Shown piece by piece: positions 55,797-64,000 of a stretch of DNA of 64,000 bases. This DNA comes from Owenia fusiformis (Eukaryota; Annelida; Polychaeta; Sabellida; Oweniidae): assembly GCA_903813345.2 (NCBI GenBank), contig CAIIXF020000011.1:34152166-34216165 (forward strand), written 5' to 3'. The notes under the pieces were generated by a model. That model searched no databases. It was not told the DNA's origin and saw nothing but the letters and a program-made list of their open reading frames with translations. The translations under genes and the position numbers were made by a program. Each line of letters opens with the position of its first letter. The first letter of the stretch is position 1.

Positions 55797-58700
55797 TGTA
55801 ACGAACGGCTCCAACCTCCGTGGTAGTGTGTGTATGGTGTTATGATTTGGAAAGTTGGGGTTCGTTTGTTTTAAAAAGGGGTGAGACGTCTTTGGGCGTG
55901 TCGGGGTCGGTTGACACTTTTACTGCAACCGAGTCTACTGCCTCTAAATAATAATGACAAACACAGTAATTCAGTTTACTTATGAAAAGAAATTAGCTCT
56001 ATTTAGGCTGTTATTAGCCCACGAAGTGTTACAAAAATAAATCGAGAATGTCTCTAGCTTTGTATTGATTGTATCTCTAATGTATCAAGTATCTTGCATC
56101 CAATGTCTATATCTGCTTCAATAATGTCTATGAGTATATGGGTCTCTATATCTCTCCAAATGTCTATGGCCGTGTCTGATTCTCTGTGTCTGGCTGGTTT
56201 CCTGTTATAAAGGTCTCTTACTCTGTATCTGTTCCTCTCAATAATAAAGTTCTCTACTCGATGAACCTGAAATTACAATCCCTGGAAAGACAGGTCTGGA
56301 ACAGAAGCTCTGAAATAGAATGCCTACAAAGCAAACTCTGAAATGGAATGCCTACAAAGCAAACTCTGAAATAAAATGCCTACAAAGCAAACTCTGAAAT
56401 AAAATGCCTACAAAGCAAACTCTGAAATGGAATGCCTGAAAAGCAAACTCTGAAATGGAATGCCTACAAAGTAATCTCTGAAATGGAATGCCTACAAAGT
56501 AATCTCTGAAATGGGATGCCTACAAAGCAAACCCTGAAAATATATAGAAGGCAAACCCTGGAAATATATAGAAAGTACACTCTGAAATAGAATGCCTACA
56601 AAGCAAACTCTGAAATGGAATGCCTGAAAAGCAAACTCTGAAATGGAATGCCTACAAAGCAAACTCTGAAATGAAGAAGGCAAACCCTGAAAATATATAG
56701 AAAGTACACTCTGAAATAGAATGCCTACAAAGCAAACTCTGAAATGGAATGCCTGAAAAGCAAACTCTGAAATGGAATGCCTACAAAGTAATCTCTGAAA
56801 TGGAATGCCTACAAAGCAAACCCTGAAAATATATAGAAGGCAAACCCTGGAAATATATAGAAAGTACACTCTGAAATAGAATGCCTACAAAGCAAACTCT
56901 GAAATGGAATGCCTGAAAAGCAAACTCTGAAATGGAATGCCTACAAAGTAATCTCTGAAATGGAATGCCTACAAAGCAAACCCTGAAAATATATAGAAGG
57001 CAAACCCTGGAAATATATAGAAAGTACACTCTGAAATAGAATGCCTACAAAGCAAACTCTGAAATAGAATGCCTACAAAGCAAACTCTGAAATAGAATGT
57101 CTACAAAGCAAACTCTGAAATAGAATGCCTACAAAGCAAACCCTGAAAAGTAGAAGGCAAACCCTGAAAATATATAGAAAGTATACTCTGAAATGGAATG
57201 CCTACAAAGCAAACTCTGAAATGGAATGCCTACAAAGCAAACCCTGAAAAATAGAAGGCAAACCCTGAAAGTATATAGAAAGTATACTCTGAAATGGAAT
57301 GCCTACAAAGCAAACTCTGAAATGGAATGCCTACAAAGCAAACTCTGAAATATAATGCCTACAAAGCAAACTCTGAAATGGAATGCCTACAAAGCAAACC
57401 CTGAAAAGTAGAAGGCAAACCCTGAAAATATATAGAAAGTATACTCTGAAATGGAATGCCTACAAAGCAAACTCTGAAATGGAATGCCTACAAAGCAAAC
57501 CCTGAAAAGTAGAAGGCAAACCCTGAAAGTATATAGAAAGTATACTCTGAAATGGAATGCCTACAAAGCAAACCCTGAAAAGTAGAAGGCAAACCCTGAA
57601 AATATATAGAAAGTATACTCTGAAATGGAATGCCTACAAAGCAAACTCTGAAATGGAATGCCTACAAAGCAAACCCTGAAAAGTAGAAGGCAAACCCTGA
57701 AAGTATATAGAAAGTATACTCTGAAATGGAATGCCTACAAAGCAAACTCTGAAATGGAATGCCTACAAAGCAAACCCTGAAAGGTAGAAGGCAAACCCTG
57801 AAAATATATAGAAAGTATACTCTGAAATGGAATGCCTACAAAGCAAACTCTGAAATGGAATGCCTACAAAGCAAACCCTGAAAGGTAGAAGGCAAACCCT
57901 GAAAATATATAGAAGGCAAACTCTGAAATGGAATGCCTACAAATCAAACCCTGAAATGGAATGCCTACAAATCAAACCCTGAAATGGAATGCCTACAAAG
58001 CAAACTCTGAAATGAAGAAGGCAAACCCTGAAAATATATAGAAGGCAAACCCTGGAAATATATAGAAAGTAAACTCTAAAATGGAATGCCTACAAAGCAA
58101 TCTCTGAAATGGAATGCCTACAAAGCAAACTCGGTTGTCAATCAAAGTCGGTCACCACCTCTGGAAATACACAAAAGTCCTGAAAATACCCCAAATTCTC
58201 GGCAATTGCACAGACTCTGGATCACCTCTAGAATCTTACAAATACTCCCAAGATCCGGATCAGCACCTAAAAATACACAGTCTGTGTGAATACTCCTAGT
58301 CCAGACAGCATCTGAAAATACACAAAGTCTCTGCTCTGCAAATACACCTGGTCCGGACAGCTCCTGAAAATACAAAGGTCTCTGCTCATACAATGAGTCT
58401 GGACAGCATCTGAAAATATACAAAGTCTCTGCTTTGCAAATACACTTGGTCCGGATCACCTCTGAAAATATACACTGTCTACACGACTACACCTGGTCTG
58501 GACAACATCTGTAAATATACACAAAGTCTCTGCTCTGCATACTCTTGATCCGGATCACCTCTGAAAATATACAAAGTCCTGAAAGTATATGCAAACTGGA
58601 TTGCATCTGCAGACCTCGGAATCTCTGAAAGAACAGCTTGATTCATCTGCAGGGTTTACCTGAGAGCAACAACAATCGAGAACACACCTGAAAATATACA

Positions 58701-59703
58701 AAGTCTGTGCAACTCAGCAAAATCTGGATCACATCTGAAAATAAACCAACTCCAGTTCACATCTGAAAATACACAAAGTGCTAAAAACAAAGTCCTGAAA
58801 TAAAATCCCTAAAATAAATCAAAGTTCCAAACCAAAGTCAACTGAAATAAGTTGAAGTTAAATTCCACTAACAATTGTTATCCAAAATATATCTCCATAG
58901 AAGTATTTCTATTCCAAAGTAAAATAATTTCAAAGTACCTGCGATCAAATCTCTTGATTGAAATCACTTGAATTTGAAAGAACTCAATTCCACAATTCTA
59001 AAAGTATTGACTCGTTCCTCAAACGTGTGTACTGAACCTGAAAGAAAGACTGAGCTAAGCTCACTGCTTCCCGCCTTATATAGTCCCTGTAACAAAATAG
59101 TTCGCCTTCCGCGGTAGGAAAATATCACTCCGCCGGTCATCCAAGTGTTTTGGGCTAAAAACATATAATTTTACAGTGGCCGGGATAGATTGGAACGATA
59201 AATAACTCTAGAATGTTTTTATAAAAGATAGGAGCTTGAATAATGTCGATAAACTGCAAAATATGAGCAAAATTACCAACCGGAAGTTAAATTCGAAACG
59301 TTTTCCAGTCGAAATCTGACGAAGCAATTCCCTATAATTTCTAACAAATGATAAAGATTTGGACCTTGAAAGGTATCTAATTCGAAACTCTACACCTCTA
59401 ACTTAGTCTAGGACGGCTAAAAGTGAAGTAACTTAGCTTATGTGTTGAGAAATCGAAGGGTTAAAATATAAATTGGACTCGTTCCTTATATGGGCAATAC
59501 TAAGATGGCAGCCTCCATTACGTCGCCAAAAATAACCCCAGTTCACGAAAAATGAATGAAATTTCTGTAAAGTCTAATAATCTACCTGTAATCATCGTCT
59601 AAAGGGACAATATGTTAACTCTGGCAGGTAAGTACCACTCAATCAATCACACATAGGGATGAACTGGTTTAGCATCGAATGCCTGACTGGAAATTTCGTT
59701 ACA
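55797..59703 (-). repeat. Gypsy-2 5' LTR (minus orientation)
   Basis: Same 3,907 bp as the 3' LTR with a constant offset of 15,697. Minisatellites at about 56307-58137 and 58137-58790; TATA box at 59076-59082. Because transcription would start near 59050, about 3.2 kb of repeat-rich LTR would precede gag in the RNA. Confidence 0.93.
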
Positions 59704-59774
59704 ATGGTTTGAATTGGAAACAGTAAGACTTCAACTGAATGTAATTGTGATACATATCTTGTTATTAAAAATAT

Positions 59775-59781
59775 GTATGTA

Positions 59782-59810
<29 letters not shown>
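59775..59810. repeat. (CATA)n microsatellite
   Basis: About nine tandem CATA units preceded by an inverted TATGTATG start. Confidence 0.9.
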
Positions 59811-59812
<2 letters not shown>

Positions 59813-60064
59813 TAAAAATATAACCTTTAAAATTCAACTATAATGTTGTTCCTTTTTTTTATTTTTAGATAAATTTTGCTTAATTAAAAACATTTTTGAT
59901 GGGGTCCATATTTTAATTTCACTTAGAAAATTTCAACATGCATTGTGCAAACCACAATCGTGGCTACTTTAAGTCAATAAAGAACAATTTGAAAAATAGT
60001 GAATATTATGTTACAACCTGGTAAGTTACAAAAGTGTAACAATCGTTACAGACAAGGCGTTGAC

Positions 60065-61065
60065 ATGACAAAATGTCACCACCTAGTTGTTCACAATATT
60101 ATGAGTTCAATTTTAAGTAAGATTTGAATTTCTGAGAACTTGTAGACGATATTGATGAAGCAATTTGAAAAAAGACTCTTTTGACCTTGAGGTCATTGAA
60201 GGTCAAATCTTATTTGACCTTGAGAATTTCATTGAAGGTCAAGACCTGTTTGACCCTTTTCACCTGAAGAAGGCCATTGAAGGTCAAATCTCAAATCTAT
60301 AGTCAGATTTGAACTTCTGATAACTTCCTCCTGTCTAACGTAATTCGAGTCAGTGTTGTTGATGAACAATTTTTTTAGTATTTCCTATTGCTGTTTATAC
60401 ATTTCATCAATAGTTGTTGTTTGAATCAATTTAAACGGCCTGACTTTCTTGGTATATCTTTCTTATAACAGGAAATGCGGGGATTTTGGCAACTATTTAA
60501 TTTGGCATTTTTTCAATTCGCCCAAATTCGCCAATTTAAAACACTTGCCAAATTAAAGACATCAATTTGAAGCAGGTTGAAAAATATCTTTTTGTCCCTT
60601 TTAACCTTTTTTTACCTTGAAATGGTCATTGATGGTCAAATCTTCAATGTAAAGCCAGATTTGAACTCCTCAAAACTCTCAGATGATTTTGAAAAAAATG
60701 AACTTGGCCTAAACTGTATTTGTTAAGTTATTGGAAGTTGCAAGAATTTAAAACGCTCGCCAAACTAAAGACGAATACAGTAACTTGAAGATGATTTTGA
60801 AAAAGACCTTATTGACCCTTTTAACCTTTTTTTACCTTGAAAAGGTCATTGATGGTCAAATCTTCAATATAAAGTCAGATTTGAACTTCTCAAAACTTTC
60901 AGATGATTTTGAAAAAAATTGAAGTCAGCCTCAACAGTATTTGTTAAGTTATTTGAAGTTGCAAGCTGATCGCCACCTGACAATCACCAACCACCGATCA
61001 TTAACCACAAACCGCAGTCAAAAAAACAGAGACCATAACAATATGTCACCACTTTTTGGTGGTGA
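60065..61065. repeat. GTGGTGACA-type repeat block with internal AAGGTCA repeats
   Basis: It begins AAAATGTCACCACCT and ends ATATGTCACCACTTTTTGGTGGTGACAT, the same end words as the copies at 26268, 32960 and 36345. Inside are repeated GATTTGAACTTCT, CTTTTAACCTTTTTTTACC and several TGACCTTGA / TGAAGGTCA words, indicating tandem copies of an about 190-bp unit. Confidence 0.5.
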
Positions 61066-61801
61066 CATAATAACTACACAATAACTCAGGTGTCAGTAGG
61101 TGCTTAGTTACCAACATGTGGCTCACGAGAGTTGGACAAAAAATTAATTAGTAGATTCAGTAGATCAATTCTCATCTAACCTATTTGAGTTTCATTATAA
61201 TGATTGCATTTAAAATGCATTCAATAAATGAATTTCAAAATAAGAAACTATATGAGATATCTTATATGTGAAGTTCATGCTTTTTTAACTTGGGTTTATA
61301 TTGGGAATCTACCCTACCTTAAAATCACATTCTCAAAGAAAATTAAAATGTCAAAGTTGATAAGTAATCCTTAAAACCACCTTTTAGAACAAATTTTGTA
61401 TAACGATTTCATTATGATATCACTGATTAAATTTGGAATATTTATGATGACAATCAAGAGTGCTTCTATTTGCATCTAATCTATTGTATTCAAAATACCT
61501 ACACCCCCCTACATAAGTTTGGCAACTGGAATTTCTCTTTTAGATCACTTATTAAAGACTGTTTTTGTTTTGCGACTAAAAAACTGTTTTGATATGCTAA
61601 TCAATAAAACTTCCAGTTGGCAAACCTATAGAGAGGAGTGTATTTATATTTAAGATATTTTGTAAAGTAAGTTAATATTTTACACTTGTTAAATATTTCT
61701 TATCAAAGTTTTGCAGTCAAAGCTTAGAGTAAACAAAAATTGCCAGGCTGGAAGCTACAAAATGAATCACAATATATGAATCATTAACTGATCCCTATAT
61801 A

Positions 61802-62872
61802 CAGGGTGTTCCAAAAGTAACAGGACTGGTGCTGGCATTTTGTTAAATATGCACCAATCGTCTTCAAAATTTTACATAATGTACGTTCATGTATAGTTAC
61901 TAAGACTGCAAAGTTTCGACAAAATATATGAAACTCGGATAGAGTTATGGTTGCTATAGTAACATGACATCGCAATACCCGGGGCAACATTCCATGCAAA
62001 AAGTTACAGAGACATTAAGCCTTTTGTACATGCCATATCATTTTGTATATGCCATATCAAAGTTGAAATGCAACAACTGGTGGGAATTACATTTGTTTCA
62101 CATCATTTGATATTCCTATGTATCCTCTACTTTGAAAAATAGGCTCCTCTTTGGTCAGTACAAGAGTACTACTCTGTATCCATGACCCAAACGCATGAGT
62201 GAAGCCATTAGAGGACATGTCACGCAGGGTCGATTGGACAATTTGGAGAAGGTCATTCTCATCTTTAAAGGTCTTACAGCACTGATTAGCATTCCGTTCT
62301 CAATATAAGTAAACATAAGATATTGCATGATCAGAGGAGTAGGTGCATGGTTTTAGACCTCAAGACCTAGCTCCTCTATAGCTGCATGGTCTTTTATGGT
62401 GACCTGGGGGTAGGCGCGCCATCAAAGTAGATGACTGGCTTCAGATTGGGTCATTTCAAACACCCAAACGTGAATTGTTCAGATTGTTATATATAGTGAT
62501 ATTCCAGGAAATTGAATAAATATTATTATCATTATGAAATTATACTTGAATCTGAGTTTTATAGCAACACCTTTACAACAAAGCAACTAATAAAATGAAC
62601 AAAAAAAGTTATGTTATAATAGGTGAATTAGCTACTTTCTTCAGTAATACAAAAATGTTATAGATTTCACACTTTCAAGAAAAAAGTTGCCCCGGGTATT
62701 GGGATGTCATGTTACTATAGTAACCATAACTCTAACCGCATTTCATTATTTTTTCTGAAACTTTACAATTGTACTTGCAATACTTCAAAGTACAATTTGT
62801 GAAAATTTGAAGACACTCAGTGCAAAATTGACAAAATACCAGCACCAGTCCTGTTACTTTTGGAACACCCTG
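61802..62872. mobile_element. Tc1/mariner-type MITE with 190-bp inverted ends, TA duplication
   Basis: It starts CAGGGTGTTCCAAAAGTAAC and ends in its reverse complement, with TA on each side (61800-61801, 62873-62874). The inverted ends extend to about 61990 and from about 62686, including GTTGCCCCGGGTATTG. The middle 700 bp has no intact transposase. Confidence 0.75.
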
Positions 62873-62874
62873 TA

Positions 62875-63320
62875 TGTCATGCATTGTGGGCATGCTGACC
62901 TATACTATATAGATACTCTAGTAGCTCTGGTAAGTACTGATTTTTCTTTATACTCTACACTCATTTATCACTATCTAATATATACTTTCAGATTTGCACA
63001 CCTTTAATTGGGGGGGGAGAGATCACAGGGGCTTAATAACCTAGACTAGACTATTTACATGCATTTTCATTTGGCCTAGGTTCTTAATGCAAGCTTCATC
63101 TTCTCTGCACTTATGGTAACATAATGCATTATATTGGAAATTTGGAATGCATTGTTTTTTATTACAAAGGACTTTTCAACATGTCCTTCTTCAAGACTAT
63201 TGATTATGGATCATATAGTAACTTCATCCACACTGCCTTAGGGATTTTTGAAAATATCCTATATCTGGATATGTCATTTTCTGGTACTAAATAGTACTAA
63301 GTATGAAGACATGGGCAGAC
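62875..63320. other. unassigned DNA
   Basis: No gene or repeat is recognised. A CTCTG|GTAAGTACT donor-like sequence at 62931-62932 has no convincing coding sequence in front of it. Confidence 0.3.
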
Positions 63321-63324
63321 TTTC

Positions 63325-64000
63325 TTATTATCCCATCGAACGAAGTTTGGAGGGATATAGGGAACGCCTCCGTCCGTCGGTCCGTCTGTCCGTACGTCCG
63401 TCCGTCCGTCCGGGCAATAACTCAAATACCATTGGCCCGATTTTATTCATATTTTGTACACATATACCCTATGGGGGTAGAAGTTCTGCTCGAAAGCCGA
63501 TTTTCAAAATGGCCGCTAATTTAAAAATGGCAGCCATTTTAGTGCCGATTTTACAGTAATTTAGGTGCAATATGTAAAACTGTAATAGCAATATGTTTTA
63601 AATGTAAAAAAATTATATAGGACATTAATAAAGCTAGAAATGTAGATATTAAGAAAGCACATTGCAGCCATCTTGAAAAATGGCGGCCTTTACTCGTTAT
63701 TTTACGATTTTTGCCGTAACTCGAAAAGTAGTGGAGCGATTTTGTTCATATTTGGTAAGTGAATACTATAGGCATGGCACACTGTCTAATGACACTTTTG
63801 GTAGAAGGCGGCCATTTTGAAAAATGGCGGACATTTTGAAAAATGGCCGCCATTTTAACTTATTTTACTAAAACTCGAAAAGTAGTGGAGCGATTTTGTT
63901 CATATTTGGTATGTGAATACGTATAAGCATGGCACACTGTCTAATGACACTTTTGGTAGAGGGCGGTCATTTTTCAAAATGGCCACCATTTTAACGTATT
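63325..64000 (+). repeat. dispersed repeat with CCGT microsatellite and ATGGCGGC array (window edge)
   Basis: It starts TTATCCCATCGAACGAAGTTTGG, runs through a (CCGT)n stretch (63370-63412), then units with CTCGAAAAGTAGTGGAGCGA and TTTTGAAAAATGGCGGAC repeated until the end. It shares the start and GGAC/GTCC tract, inverted, with the block at 38390-39590 and the middle part with 20030-20260. Confidence 0.7.

Larger units (their letters stand above)
40100..59703 (-). mobile_element. Gypsy-2: giant Ty3/Gypsy element, 19.6 kb, with 3.9-kb LTRs
   Basis: The LTRs 40100-44006 and 55797-59703 are both 3,907 bp, bounded by TGTAACGAA...TTCGTTACA, and flanked by ATGG (40096-40099, 59704-59707). Every position I compared keeps a constant 15,697-bp offset, so there are no indels between the LTRs despite long tandem repeats: a recent insertion. 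Minus-strand order: 5' LTR, primer-binding site, gag-protease, MITE insertion, pol, third ORF, polypurine tract, 3' LTR. The Gag and Pol proteins are close relatives of those of Gypsy-1. Confidence 0.95.
59704..61801. other. flank of Gypsy-2: repeats, no gene
   Basis: Contains a (CATA)n microsatellite (59775-59810) and a repeat block (60065-61065) whose ends carry ATGTCACCACCT and GTCACCACTTTTTGGTGGTGACA. No conserved frame is seen from 61066 to the MITE. Confidence 0.5.

Noticed and set aside
63248-63559. 103-codon frame near the window end
   Set aside because: It runs across the CCGT microsatellite and the ATGGCGGC repeat; no gene-like features.
1-64000. tRNA or rRNA genes
   Set aside because: I found no cloverleaf with A and B boxes and no rRNA-like segment; only tRNA-complementary primer sites.

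Overview
This is a 64-kb piece of an animal nuclear genome, AT-rich with spliceosomal introns and heavily loaded with transposons. The gene content (an HDAC8 orthologue, a MOLO-1-domain gene, an intronless RING/B-box/NHL TRIM gene, a CR1-like LINE, Ty3/Gypsy elements, TTAA- and TA-flanked MITEs) fits a marine invertebrate, perhaps a lophotrochozoan. The sequence alone does not fix the taxon.

Layout. 1-85: possible end of a coding exon. About 150-5207 (minus): a CR1/L2-like non-LTR retrotransposon. Its ORF1 is split by a 413-bp palindromic TTAA-flanked MITE and its ORF2 by a one-base frameshift. 5858-33790 (plus): HDAC8 in ten coding exons, about 397 codons, with every catalytic motif present. 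Its first intron (17.5 kb) holds a young 12.5-kb Ty3/Gypsy element ('Gypsy-1', 6320-18855). Its seventh intron holds a TRIM gene on the opposite strand (27978-30059). Its eighth intron starts with a 1.6-kb minisatellite whose 37-bp unit spans the exon 8 splice donor. 34498-37110 (minus): a five-exon secreted or membrane MOLO-1-domain gene, convergent with HDAC8. 38390-39590: tandem interspersed repeats rich in YY1-like motifs. 39666-39800 (minus): possible last exon of an unidentified gene. 40100-59703 (minus): a 19.6-kb Ty3/Gypsy element ('Gypsy-2') with 3,907-bp LTRs built largely of minisatellites. 59704-64000: intergenic or intronic DNA with a TA-flanked MITE and more repeats.

The two Gypsy elements share closely related Gag and Pol sequences, TG...CA ends, 4-bp target duplications and equal-length LTR pairs in which I saw no difference, so one lineage has been active recently. 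They carry different accessory parts. Gypsy-1 has a leader with seven tandem hairpins whose stems co-vary, and a C2H2 zinc finger fused after the integrase. Gypsy-2 has a second retropepsin-like domain after its integrase, and a separate K/S/P-rich, histone-H1-tail-like third ORF directly behind a splice-acceptor sequence. Gypsy-2 is interrupted between gag-protease and pol by a 1.23-kb hAT-like MITE.

The observations I rate highest are the co-varying hairpin array (7992-8470), the minisatellite that multiplies a host splice donor (30849-32483), and the extra protease plus basic ORF3 of Gypsy-2.
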